Shown: positions 27,198 to 35,164 of the stretch, in pieces
Layout: each line of letters opens with the position of its first letter
Numbering within the stretch: position 1 is the stretch's first letter
Source: UBA4744 sp963723165
GTDB lineage: Bacteria > Actinomycetota > Acidimicrobiia > Spongiisociales > UBA4744
Length of the DNA stretch: 64,000 bases
Reading direction: 5' to 3'
Assembly: GCA_963723165.1 (NCBI GenBank)
Contig: CAVRPP010000003.1
Span: forward strand, 124,001-188,000
Notes under the pieces: model-generated
Databases searched by the model: none
The model's input: only the letters and a program-made list of their open reading frames with translations
What the model was told of the DNA's origin: nothing
Translations under genes and position numbers: made by a program

Positions 27198-28988
27198 CTA
27201 CTTCGTATAGATCTCGTCGATCACGTGGCCGTACTTCTTTCCGATGATGGCCCGTTTGACCTTGAGGGTCGGCGTCAGCTCGCCACCTTCAATGGTGAAG
27301 TCTTCATCGAGAATCCGGAACGTACGGACCGACTCGGCCTTGGAAACCGCTTTGTTGGCAACATCGACGGCTTCCTGAATGGCAGCCTTCACCAGTGGCT
27401 CTTCGCGCAGCTCGTCAAAGCTCTTGTCGCTCAGACCGTTTTCCTCGACCCACTCGGGGAAGGTCTCCGGGTCGACCGTTACCAGGGCGGCGATGAACGG
27501 CTGGGCGTCGCCGATCACCATGCACTGGCTGATCAACGGGTGCGCCCGGATCAGGTCTTCAAGGACCGCAGGCGCTACATTCTTGCCGCCGGCCGTGACG
27601 ATGAGTTCCTTCTTCCTGCCCGTGATGCGCAGATAGCCCTCGGCGTCGAGTTCGCCGACGTCTCCGGAGTGGAACCAACCATCGTCGCTGAACGCCTCTT
27701 TGGTGGCAGCCTCATTGTTCCAGTAACCCTTGAAGACACACCCACCTTTGATCAGGATCTCGCCGTCATCGGCGATCTTCACGGAAGCACCCGGTGCCGG
27801 ACGCCCGACCGTCCCGATCTTGATTTCGCCCTTCCTGTTGAAAACCGTGGCGGCGGTCGTTTCGGTGAGCCCGTAGCCTTCCAACACGGTAAGCCCGATG
27901 CCACGGAAGAAGTGACCGAGCCTGTCCCCCAGAGCCGCTCCACCGGAGATAGCGTATTCCAGACGCCCCCCGAACACGTCCCGCAGTTTCCCAAACAGCA
28001 GCTTGTCGAACACGGCGTGTAGAACCTTGGTCTTCAGGCTGACCTTGCCCGCCTGCTCTTCCTTCGAATAGTCAATGGCCACCTTGGCACCAATGTCGAA
28101 GATCTTGCCCTTGCCCTCAGAGTCGGCCTTGTGCTTTGCGCTGTTGTAGACCTTCTCGAACACCCTGGGCACCGAGAACACCCAGCGCGGCTTGAAGATC
28201 CCCAATTCCTCGACCAGGTTCTTCGTGCCGGTTGAGTATCCGATCTTCACGCCCATGGTCACGCAGGCGACCTGGACGACCTGTGCAAAGGAATGGGCCA
28301 ACGGAAGGAACATGAGATTGGAGTTGCCAGGTGTGAAGAGATCCATCTGCGAGGAAACCACCTGGCGGACATCCCAGATGAAGTTGTGCTGAGTGAGCAC
28401 ACAGCCTTTCGGACGGCCGGTCGTACCCGACGTATAGATGAGCAGAGCAATGTCATCCTGAGCGATGGCTTTGATGCGCGCCTTGACCTCTTTGCGGCTG
28501 TCATCGGTGGCGGCGGCTTTGACCTGGTCCAGGCCGCCTTCATCGATGACAAATTGATGGCGGCAGTCGGGAAGGTCGCCCGACACCTCATCGAACACCG
28601 CCTTGAGCGCCACCGACTCACAGAAGACTCCGACCGCACCGCTGTCCCCAAGGGTCCAGCGCACCTGCTCGGCAGAAGAAGTCTCATAGATGGTCACGGC
28701 TGCGCAACCGGCCGCCCAGATGGCGTACTGGACATACGTGAACTCGTACCGGGTGGCCGCATAGACGCCGATACGCGAACCCGGCTCAATCCCGAACGCA
28801 ACGAGGCCGGCAGCCAGTTCCATAACCTGGCTCACGAACTCTTCAGTGGTGATATCTACGAAACGATTCCCGTCCCGGTATGCCAGCGCCGCAACGTGGG
28901 GATGGGTATCGGCTCTGGCGAGCAAAGCCGCGATCGGACTGTCACTGGGCGGGACCTTGACGGCCCCCGGGCTGGTGTACTCACGCAT
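27198..28988 (-). CDS. Long-chain acyl-CoA synthetase (AMP-forming)
   Basis: 596 residues from ATG at 28988, with GGAGGAG upstream. Motifs: YTSGTTGRPKGCV (P-loop), LEGYGLTETTA, HSGDVGELDAEGYLRITGRKKELI and GGKNVAPAVLE. It is homologous to the synthetase at 25225 but clearly distinct, so the two are old paralogues with different chain-length or substrate preference. It activates fatty acids to acyl-CoA. The CoA-transferase-like gene lies 115 bp upstream on the same strand. Confidence 0.92.
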   Translation of the reverse strand: MREYTSPGAVKVPPSDSPIAALLARADTHPHVAALAYRDGNRFVDITTEEFVSQVMELAAGLVAFGIEPGSRIGVYAATRYEFTYVQYAIWAAGCAAVTIYETSSAEQVRWTLGDSGAVGVFCESVALKAVFDEVSGDLPDCRHQFVIDEGGLDQVKAAATDDSRKEVKARIKAIAQDDIALLIYTSGTTGRPKGCVLTQHNFIWDVRQVVSSQMDLFTPGNSNLMFLPLAHSFAQVVQVACVTMGVKIGYSTGTKNLVEELGIFKPRWVFSVPRVFEKVYNSAKHKADSEGKGKIFDIGAKVAIDYSKEEQAGKVSLKTKVLHAVFDKLLFGKLRDVFGGRLEYAISGGAALGDRLGHFFRGIGLTVLEGYGLTETTAATVFNRKGEIKIGTVGRPAPGASVKIADDGEILIKGGCVFKGYWNNEAATKEAFSDDGWFHSGDVGELDAEGYLRITGRKKELIVTAGGKNVAPAVLEDLIRAHPLISQCMVIGDAQPFIAALVTVDPETFPEWVEENGLSDKSFDELREEPLVKAAIQEAVDVANKAVSKAESVRTFRILDEDFTIEGGELTPTLKVKRAIIGKKYGHVIDEIYTK

Positions 28989-29103
28989 GGCTTTCTCCTC
29001 CGGCCGCAGACCGCCCGATGCCGGGCCATGTCGCCCACGGTGTGCTGGTCTTCTATGGATTCTAGCCAGCGCTCCACGGCCAAAATCCGGTCGCCGGTGC
29101 TCA

Positions 29104-30243
29104 TCAACGGATTGCTGCTGCAGCGCGCAGCGCAGCTTGTTCCTCTTCGTCGAAACCAAAACCGGTCAGGAGCTCTTCGGTGTGCTGTCCCGCCGACGGA
29201 GGCGGACCCGAGATCTCTCCCGGAGTTCGGTCGAAGCGCGGCCCGGGAGCCGGTTGCACGACACCGTGCGCAGAAACGAACGTCTCCCGGGCGCGATGGT
29301 GTGGGTGATCCGGAGCTTCGCCCATCGTCAGCACAGGAGCAACACAAGCATCGCTGCCGGCAAATGTGCTTTCCCACTCCAGGCGAGTTCGCTCCTTGAC
29401 CCGCGCAGCGATGCGCTCCTTCATTACTGGCCAGGTCCTGGCGTCGAGCTGTTCCGGAATCTCTCCATCCAATTCGAGCAGTTCGAGGAACTCGGCGTAG
29501 AAATGCGGTTCGATAGCGCCGACCGCCAGGTACCCGCCGTCGGACGTCTCGTACACCTCGTAGAAGGGAGCGCCTGTGTCGAGGAGGTTGACGCCCCGCC
29601 GATCGCTCCACAGGCCCATCGCCCGCATACCGTGGATCATGGTCGTCAGCAGTGCAGAGCCGTCGATCATCGCCGCATCGATCACCTGCCCCCTGCCAGA
29701 AATGCGGGCTTCGAACAGGCCTGCCACGACGCCCAACGCCAGCAGCATCCCCCCTCCCCCAAAGTCCCCCACCAGATTGAGGGGTGGCACCGGCGGCTCA
29801 CCGCTCCGGCCGATCGAATGCAGCACGCCGGTCAGGGCTATGTAGTTGATGTCGTGCCCTGCTCTAGGGGCGAGCGGACCAACCTGGCCCCACCCGGTCA
29901 TCCGGCCGTACACCAGCGAGGGATTGCGTTTGCAGCAAACGTCAGGCCCGATTCCGAGCCGTTCCGCGACACCGGGCCGGAAACCTTCGATCACAGCGTC
30001 GGCCCGCTCAACGATGCGGAGCGCCGTCTCAATTCCGAGGGGGTTCTTCAGATCGATCCCGATCGATCGCTTGCCCCGGTTCATCAGATCCAGCGACGAC
30101 CCGGTGACCGCCGGGCCATGTACTGCGTCGGCCCGGTCGATCCTCACCACATCCGCACCAAGATCGGCCAGCATCATTCCACAAAACGGCCCTGGTCCGA
30201 TTGAAGCGATCTCTACGACGGTTACGCCGTCCAGCGGTCCCAC
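29104..30243 (-). CDS. CaiB/BaiF family CoA transferase, AMACR-like
   Basis: 379 residues, GTG at 30243 after GGGGGC. A class III CoA-transferase: MLADLGADVVRIDR, RGKRSIGIDLKNPLG, VIEGFRPGVAERLGIGP. The GHDINYIALTG segment with His-Asp and the following Asp in LVGDFGGGG match alpha-methylacyl-CoA racemase rather than a true transferase. It would equilibrate (R)- and (S)-2-methylacyl-CoA for breakdown of branched fatty acids, consistent with the two acyl-CoA synthetases next to it. Confidence 0.88.
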   Translation of the reverse strand: MGPLDGVTVVEIASIGPGPFCGMMLADLGADVVRIDRADAVHGPAVTGSSLDLMNRGKRSIGIDLKNPLGIETALRIVERADAVIEGFRPGVAERLGIGPDVCCKRNPSLVYGRMTGWGQVGPLAPRAGHDINYIALTGVLHSIGRSGEPPVPPLNLVGDFGGGGMLLALGVVAGLFEARISGRGQVIDAAMIDGSALLTTMIHGMRAMGLWSDRRGVNLLDTGAPFYEVYETSDGGYLAVGAIEPHFYAEFLELLELDGEIPEQLDARTWPVMKERIAARVKERTRLEWESTFAGSDACVAPVLTMGEAPDHPHHRARETFVSAHGVVQPAPGPRFDRTPGEISGPPPSAGQHTEELLTGFGFDEEEQAALRAAAAIR

Positions 30244-30267
30244 AGCTTGCCCCCTCTCTATGTGCTC

Positions 30268-31383
30268 CTAGTCCTGCGCCAGAGTGCTCTCGATCACCTC
30301 GTGCTGCTCGAGGTAGGTGGAAACGAAGGCCTGGATGATGGCGGCCGTTGGCAAAGCGATCAGAGCGCCGATAGCTCCCAGCAACGCCGCCCCTGCCAGA
30401 ACAGATCCAAAGGCCAAGGCCGGATGGAGCGCCATGGTCCTGGCGGTGACGCGCGGCTGCAACACGAAATTCTCGATCTGCTGGTACGCAATCAACGCCA
30501 CCACGACCCAGACCGCGGTGACGGGATCTGTGAAGAGCGCAACAAGGACCGGCGCTATGCCCGCAAGGTAAGTCCCGACCGCCGGGATAGCCTGGGAGAT
30601 CACGCCCACCCAGAGCGCCAGCGGGAGCGCGAACGGGACCCCGACGACCAACAAGACCACATAGGTGAAGATGGCCGAAGCGATGGCCAGCAGCACTCGC
30701 GAATACACATATCCACCGGTCTTCTGGATCGCTACCTCCCACATCCTGAGTACCTCGTGCTGAACTTCAGGCCTGACGGCCGCCAAGACGGTGCGGCGCA
30801 GTTTGGGTCCGTCGGCCAGCAGGTAGAAGGTGAACAACCCCATCGCCAGGAGACTGAGCACGCCACTGGCCACGGTGGAGCCGAAGCCGATCAAGCCCCG
30901 ACCGACGTCGTCGGCATAATTCTGGATGACGCTGCCCAAGCTGTCGAAATCCTCCAGGGCTGCGTCGATGCTGAGTTCAATTCCAAACCACTCCTCGAGC
31001 CGGACCGACACCTGATCGAGCCAGTCGGGGAGGTTCGTGAAAAAACCTCCGGTTTGAGAAATCAGAGGTGTCAGCACCGCCGCCAGGAACGCCAGACCCA
31101 ACAATCCGACGACCAGAAACACAACGGCCGTAGCGACGCTGCGCGACCACCCGCGCCTCTTGGACAGGTATTGCACGGCAGGCTCAAGGGCAAAGGAGAG
31201 GAATACCGCCAGCAGCAGGGCAAGCAGGAGATCGCCGAGTTTGCGGGCGATCCACAGCAGTCCCAATGTGGCGAGAACTGCACCAATCGTCATCAGGAGG
31301 GCTCGAGGAAACCAGGCAGGCACCTGCTCCCTCGAGCGCCGGGGTGGAGCGGCCGTTGGGCTCTGGTCTGGCGAGGCGTCCAT
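30268..31383 (-). CDS. AI-2E family transporter (membrane permease)
   Basis: 371 residues from ATG at 31383; the longer frame upstream would overlap the promoter of the divergent lipoprotein. About seven TM helices: a pair near 35-75, one at about 85-105, and a cluster from about 190 to 355 with VGVPFALPLALWVGVISQAIPAVGT-like features and QQIENFVLQPRV. This matches the AI-2E/PerM family, whose members export diverse small molecules or Na+. Substrate not predictable. It is divergent from the lipoprotein at 31471. Confidence 0.88.
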   Translation of the reverse strand: MDASPDQSPTAAPPRRSREQVPAWFPRALLMTIGAVLATLGLLWIARKLGDLLLALLLAVFLSFALEPAVQYLSKRRGWSRSVATAVVFLVVGLLGLAFLAAVLTPLISQTGGFFTNLPDWLDQVSVRLEEWFGIELSIDAALEDFDSLGSVIQNYADDVGRGLIGFGSTVASGVLSLLAMGLFTFYLLADGPKLRRTVLAAVRPEVQHEVLRMWEVAIQKTGGYVYSRVLLAIASAIFTYVVLLVVGVPFALPLALWVGVISQAIPAVGTYLAGIAPVLVALFTDPVTAVWVVVALIAYQQIENFVLQPRVTARTMALHPALAFGSVLAGAALLGAIGALIALPTAAIIQAFVSTYLEQHEVIESTLAQD

Positions 31384-31470
31384 GGTCAAGGACGATACCC
31401 GCTCTTTTCCCCCTTTACTCGGACCGCAGGACGTGTAGCTTTTGCGACGCATCGGGAGAAGCGAGGGGAC

Positions 31471-31992
31471 ATGGCGAAAATGCGGCTGGGGTTTGTAATC
31501 GTGATTCTGGCGCTGGTGGCGGTCGGATGCGGTAATGCAGCTGAGAACATCATCGAAGGCGCCATCGAGAATCAGCTGGAAGAAGAGGGCGGCGGCGATG
31601 TGGACATCGATATCGACGAGGATGGAGGTGTCGTCTCCATCGAAACCGACGAAGGTTCAATGAGTATCGGCGGGACCGAGATCCCCGACGACTTCCCACT
31701 CCCACTTCCCGACTACGACGAGGTAGTCGGCGTAGTAACCCAGACGGGCGACTTTGCCAGCAGCATGGTGACCCTGAGCTTCGACCCCGACGATTTCGAC
31801 GACGTTGCTGAGCTGTACGAGGACTTTTTCAACGACGGGGGCTGGGAACTGAGTCGCACAGATACCACTACGGATGGCGATCGCATGGTCATCATCTATG
31901 CGTCAAAGGATGAAGTCAGCGCCTCGGCGATTGTCGGGTACAACGAGGGTGAGGATTTCGCCACCCTCATAGCTCAGCACGGCAACAACTGA
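31471..31992 (+). CDS. Acidic lipoprotein of unknown function
   Basis: 173 residues; ATG at 31471 with GAGGGG upstream. Lipobox VAVGC after a short hydrophobic signal. The mature part starts with a strongly acidic stretch (EEEGGGDVDIDIDEDGG), then a compact domain (IPDDFPLPLPDYDEVVGV, TLSFDPDDFDDVAELYEDFF) also seen in other actinobacterial lipoproteins. No enzyme motif. Convergent with the K+ channel gene, six bases away. Confidence 0.8.
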   Translation: MAKMRLGFVIVILALVAVGCGNAAENIIEGAIENQLEEEGGGDVDIDIDEDGGVVSIETDEGSMSIGGTEIPDDFPLPLPDYDEVVGVVTQTGDFASSMVTLSFDPDDFDDVAELYEDFFNDGGWELSRTDTTTDGDRMVIIYASKDEVSASAIVGYNEGEDFATLIAQHGNN

Positions 31993-31998
31993 CCCTGA

Positions 31999-32355
31999 TC
32001 AAGCCTCCTGGTCGCCCCGGTGCCGCCGCCGCTGAATCCGTTGGCGGAGCGAGCCTGCCTCCAGCGCATGCTTGGCGACCAGATTGATGAACGCCAGCAG
32101 AATCCCGATGCCGACGATGATGAAGACCATCGTGAAGATCTTGGTTCCCGGGCGGGTGGGCGAGAGATCGCCGTATCCGACCGTCGTGAGTGTGATCACG
32201 CTGAAATACAGCGAGTCGAGGACGCTCCACCCCTCGAACCGGTGATAGACCCAGGTCCCTGATCCCAACAAACCGCCCACCGCCAGCAGCAAAGCGCGGA
32301 ACTCAGGGTCACGCAAGCCACTCCAGATGGCAGCGAAGAACCGCCCGAAGATCAT
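31999..32355 (-). CDS. Two-TM potassium channel
   Basis: 118 residues. The first helix lies at about 21-38, the pore helix carries the canonical filter TVGYGD (in VITLTTVGYGDLSP), and the second helix follows at about 72-92. The C-terminus is short and basic. A minimal KcsA-like channel subunit expected to form tetramers. No RCK domain is attached. It starts 10 bp after the cytochrome gene end, so the two are probably cotranscribed. Confidence 0.9.
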   Translation of the reverse strand: MIFGRFFAAIWSGLRDPEFRALLLAVGGLLGSGTWVYHRFEGWSVLDSLYFSVITLTTVGYGDLSPTRPGTKIFTMVFIIVGIGILLAFINLVAKHALEAGSLRQRIQRRRHRGDQEA

Positions 32356-32365
32356 CCCCGGCCCC

Positions 32366-32704
32366 TCAGCCTGCGGTCTGGATACTGATCACGTATTCGA
32401 TGACCCGGGTGATCTGAGCGTCGGTCAGGGTCGACCGGAACGAAGGCATCCGACCCTTTCCGGTCTTGATGGTGATCTCGTAGTAGTCCAGGGGCCGGTC
32501 AACGGCCTCGGATCCCGGACCCAGTTCGGGTCCAATGCCTCCGCTCAGGTCCTTGCGATGACACGAAGCGCATCGGGCGTTGTAGACCTCTTCGCCGCTG
32601 GCGTTGTCTTCGAGGCCGGACCCACAACCCGCCAGTAGTGCGGCGGAGAGGACCATCGACACAAGAGGCACTAAAACATTCTTCCAGGAGCTTGTACGGG
32701 CCAT
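32366..32704 (-). CDS. Lipoprotein monohaem cytochrome c
   Basis: 112 residues. Lipoprotein signal with lipobox LLAGC, then a small class I cytochrome c: haem-binding CASCH (in YNARCASCHRKDL) and the axial Met in GKGRMPSF, ending in a helix (ITRVIEYVISIQ). It is an electron carrier anchored on the outer face of the membrane. No oxidase or dehydrogenase partner lies nearby. Confidence 0.92.
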   Translation of the reverse strand: MARTSSWKNVLVPLVSMVLSAALLAGCGSGLEDNASGEEVYNARCASCHRKDLSGGIGPELGPGSEAVDRPLDYYEITIKTGKGRMPSFRSTLTDAQITRVIEYVISIQTAG

Positions 32705-32725
32705 GGTGGGAAGAGTAGTGATTCT

Positions 32726-33172
32726 CTACGAGGCACCGAGTATCGAACTGCCCCCCTGCCAGAGCAGGGTCACGATAACGCCGGCAATGCCAACACCAAC
32801 AGCTATCAACCCGAATGCCTTGCGTCGGTCTACGCCGAAGACGAACGCCGCCAGAGCGCCGCTCCACGCACCGGTAATGGGCAACGGGATGGCCACAAAA
32901 GTGATGAGAGCCAGATCACGCCACCGATCAAACCTGGTGGTGTGGCGGCGTCTCGTGTGGGAAAACAGCCGTTCGAGGAAACGGTGCAACCCCGACCAAT
33001 GGTCTTCTGCCCAGCTCGTGACCGGGCCGAGGAACAGCAGGATGAAGGGCACCGGGAGCAGGTTCCCGACTACCGCCAGCACATATGATTGCCACACGGG
33101 CATGTCCAGCACCCCGAGCGCAAAAGGAATGGCACCACGCAGCTCGAACACAGGCAAAGTGGCCAGCAACAC
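32726..33172 (-). CDS. Small multidrug export (COG2426) membrane protein
   Basis: 148 residues from GTG at 33172. Family signature LPVFELRGAIPFALG at the N-terminus and VAIPLPITGAWSGALAAF in the second half; four to five TM helices. Homologues usually begin about 15-20 residues earlier, and the upstream frame does encode a plausible extension (SIETFVRNFPEPLAV). No ATG, GTG or TTG exists there before a stop. Translation may start at ATT (about 33208) or CTG, or the start was lost. Transport substrate unproven for this family. Confidence 0.75.
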   Translation of the reverse strand: MLLATLPVFELRGAIPFALGVLDMPVWQSYVLAVVGNLLPVPFILLFLGPVTSWAEDHWSGLHRFLERLFSHTRRRHTTRFDRWRDLALITFVAIPLPITGAWSGALAAFVFGVDRRKAFGLIAVGVGIAGVIVTLLWQGGSSILGAS

Positions 33173-33312
33173 GACTGCTAGGGGCTCTGGAAAGTTGCGG
33201 ACGAACGTCTCAATTGAGTCGCGGATGGTCAGGCAGTATTGCAGGGATCCTGATGCCTGCCACCGCAGGCACGGTCGCCAACCGTTATCTCGAGATGGGC
33301 TGGAACCCTACC

Positions 33313-33342
33313 TTGACACCCAACCGGCGTCCGCCGTAGGGT
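33313..33342 (+). promoter_or_regulatory. Strong sigma70-type promoter ahead of a structured RNA
   Basis: A perfect -35 TTGACA (33313-33318) and a -10 TAGGGT (33337-33342) with an 18-base spacer. Transcription would start near 33349-33351 on the plus strand. No plausible plus-strand gene follows, only the folded region up to 33506. Confidence 0.6.
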
Positions 33343-33349
33343 ACGAAGG

Positions 33350-33506
33350 TATGGGGGCGGCCGGCCGTTCCCTGTGCAGACCCCCAAAAAGGGCACTGGG
33401 CTGCGAGACCGGACTCCCTGGCGCCGGCTCGGCTAACGGCCCTGTGCAGCTCCTCTTCGGAGGAGCTATTGCGAGGCTCCGGCTCTACCCCCTTGCCGGG
33501 GCCTCG
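33350..33506 (+). ncRNA. Candidate structured RNA, class unknown
   Basis: Downstream of the promoter, GGCCGTT (33363-33369) can pair with AACGGCC (33435-33441). This encloses a CCC-AAAAA-GGG hairpin (33383-33393) and a bulged stem GAGACCGG/CCGGCTC (33405-33412 with 33424-33430). Two further perfect or near-perfect hairpins follow: GCTCCTC-TTCG-GAGGAGC (33449-33466) and an 11 bp stem at 33472-33506 whose loop contains CCCCC. CCCTGTGCAG occurs twice (33370 and 33440). It does not show the hallmark sequences of RNase P RNA, tmRNA or SRP RNA. The 360-base gap 33173-33532 has no other gene. Confidence 0.5.
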
Positions 33507-33532
33507 TCATGTTCGGCCTCACCCGATCGGCT

Positions 33533-33730
33533 TCAGATCAGCGGACGGAGATCGCCGGGACGTGGTACGCGGTTCCCCCACTTTGGGCGTCCATGCAGGA
33601 TGGCATGGGCGATGTCAATGGCGGGAACGAAATACGAGCCCTCCGCGATCAGCTTTGCGAGCTCTTCAATACGCTCGCTGCGGCTGACGACGCTGGGTCC
33701 TTCGCCGGTCCGGGTCTTGGTCGATTCCAT
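33533..33730 (-). CDS. FlgM-like small protein, copy 2
   Basis: 65 residues from ATG at 33730, two bases after the stop of the preceding copy; a TTG at 33763 would add 11 residues. The core RSERIEELAKLIAEGSYFVP followed by IDIAHAILHG matches the sigma28-binding helices of anti-sigma factor FlgM (pattern R-x-x-x-I-x-x-L-x-x-x-I-x-x-G-x-Y-x-V). No flagellar gene or sigma28 gene is in the window, so the partner is unknown. It lies at the end of the ychF - flgM-like - flgM-like cluster. Confidence 0.6.
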   Translation of the reverse strand: MESTKTRTGEGPSVVSRSERIEELAKLIAEGSYFVPAIDIAHAILHGRPKWGNRVPRPGDLRPLI

Positions 33731-33732
33731 CT

Positions 33733-33933
33733 CTAGTTGGCATCGGCATCCGGACCCCCGCAACTTGAGGGCTCCGGTCTCTCAAACCCTTCTTCGGACA
33801 GCAAGGCCTCCGCCACCCGTTCCGCCGGTACGTGATAGTGACCCGAATCGATGAGGCGGCGAATTTCGAGTACCGCCGCCTGCCTGGTCTCCCGATCTGC
33901 CCACGGCCGCAGCCGATAGTGATGACGCCTCAC
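33733..33933 (-). CDS. FlgM-like small protein, copy 1
   Basis: 66 residues, GTG start 10 bp after the ychF stop. Core AAVLEIRRLIDSGHYHVP then AERVAEALL again fits the FlgM anti-sigma pattern and is homologous to the next gene. Basic N-terminus, no signal peptide, Pro/Gly-rich tail. Small size and tandem arrangement suggest paired regulators, possibly of one sigma factor. Function is inferred from the pattern only. Confidence 0.6.
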   Translation of the reverse strand: MRRHHYRLRPWADRETRQAAVLEIRRLIDSGHYHVPAERVAEALLSEEGFERPEPSSCGGPDADAN

Positions 33934-33943
33934 CGGGCCATTA

Positions 33944-35023
33944 TCACACGGAGAACCGGACGACGATCACATCGTGTTCCGCGACCGTATAGTCCCGTCC
34001 TTCGACTCGAACATGACCGGCCCTTTTGGCTTCATCCCAGCCGCCATCGCTGATGACGACCGAGATCGGGGCGACCTCGGCCCTGATGAAACCCCGCTCG
34101 AGATCGGAATGGATCTTGCCGGCCGCTTCGGGAGCTTTGGCACCTTTGCGAACCGTCCAGGCATGGGCCTCTTTTGGTCCGAGCGTGTAGAAGCTGATCA
34201 GATGCATGGCGTCGTAGGCGGCCCGGACCACCTTGGCGAGTGCACCTTCTCCAAGTCCCAGACCCTCGAATAACTCGCGCCGGTCCCCGGGGGCAAGCTG
34301 CGCCCCCTCTTCTTCCAGCCGGGCAGAAACAACAACGACGGTGTCGCCGGCGGGTACCAGGGCTTCCAGGCCGGCCACCTGATCGTCCGCCGCGCCTGCA
34401 TCTTCTGCAACGTTGATCACCCAGACCGCCGGTTTCAGGGTGAGGGGCGCCAGATCGCGAAAAGCGCTGAGTTGGTCCCGTTCCCAATGCTCGGTCCGCA
34501 AGTGAGTTCCCTGTTCGAGGAGAGCGGTCGCCTTTGTTACCGCTTCAGCCGCACCCCGCTTGCCGGCATCGGATGTTGCTTCCTTGAGAAGCTTCTCTCG
34601 ACGTCTCTCAAACACGTCGTAGTCCGCCAGGGCCAGTTCCAACTGCAGTTCCTGAGCCTGTGCCAAAGGGTCCGTTCCCGACTCATCGGAAGGGACGGCA
34701 TCATCGGTGAACGACCTCAGAACCAGCGCCAGGGTCTCCATATCGCGCAGTCTGCCCAGGAACTGAGCCCCAAAACCTCCCCCGTGACCGGGTTTCGCCA
34801 TGGCGGGCAGATCGAGCAGCTCCAACGTTGCATGGACGAGCTTGGCCGATTGCTCTACCCGGGCGGCCTCATCGAGGTCGTCGTCGGGTACCTTGGCCAC
34901 TCCCACATTCGGATCGGTAGTGGAGAACGGATGGGCAGCAGTCGGCGCCTCCAACCCGGTGAGAGCGTTGAAGAGGGTCGTCTTGCCGACGTTGGGATAA
35001 CCGACGATACCGATGCGTGCCAC
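33944..35023 (-). CDS. ychF: Redox-regulated ATPase YchF (Obg-like)
   Basis: 359 residues, GTG at 35023. P-loop GYPNVGKTT, switch region HPFSTTDPNVGV, G3-type DLPAMAKPGHGGG, and VINVAED in place of the GTPase NKxD motif, as expected for YchF, which prefers ATP. A coiled-coil segment sits at about 130-190 and the C-terminal TGS domain ends in VAEHDVIVVRFSV. It binds ribosomes and takes part in stress responses. It is divergent from gpsA with 141 bp between. Confidence 0.95.
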   Translation of the reverse strand: MARIGIVGYPNVGKTTLFNALTGLEAPTAAHPFSTTDPNVGVAKVPDDDLDEAARVEQSAKLVHATLELLDLPAMAKPGHGGGFGAQFLGRLRDMETLALVLRSFTDDAVPSDESGTDPLAQAQELQLELALADYDVFERRREKLLKEATSDAGKRGAAEAVTKATALLEQGTHLRTEHWERDQLSAFRDLAPLTLKPAVWVINVAEDAGAADDQVAGLEALVPAGDTVVVVSARLEEEGAQLAPGDRRELFEGLGLGEGALAKVVRAAYDAMHLISFYTLGPKEAHAWTVRKGAKAPEAAGKIHSDLERGFIRAEVAPISVVISDGGWDEAKRAGHVRVEGRDYTVAEHDVIVVRFSV

Positions 35024-35164
35024 AGCCCGGTGAGTGTACTCACCGTATCCGGCCTCATTCTCGGGCCCCGGTCCTTTCAGTCCCGGGATCGATTCCGTAG
35101 TTGCGCATACCGGACCACGCGTCGAGCTATTAGCGTTGCTTCCAAGAGCTCTCAGGAGGTTGAA

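Noticed and set aside
33350..33506. RNase P RNA, tmRNA or SRP RNA
   Set aside because: The region lacks the conserved sequences of these RNAs (for example GAGGAAAGUCC, a tRNA-like T arm, or GGUCAGGUCCGGAAGGAAGC).
33509..33736. 75-codon plus-strand frame after the candidate RNA
   Set aside because: It is antisense to the second FlgM-like gene, whose motif match is better supported.
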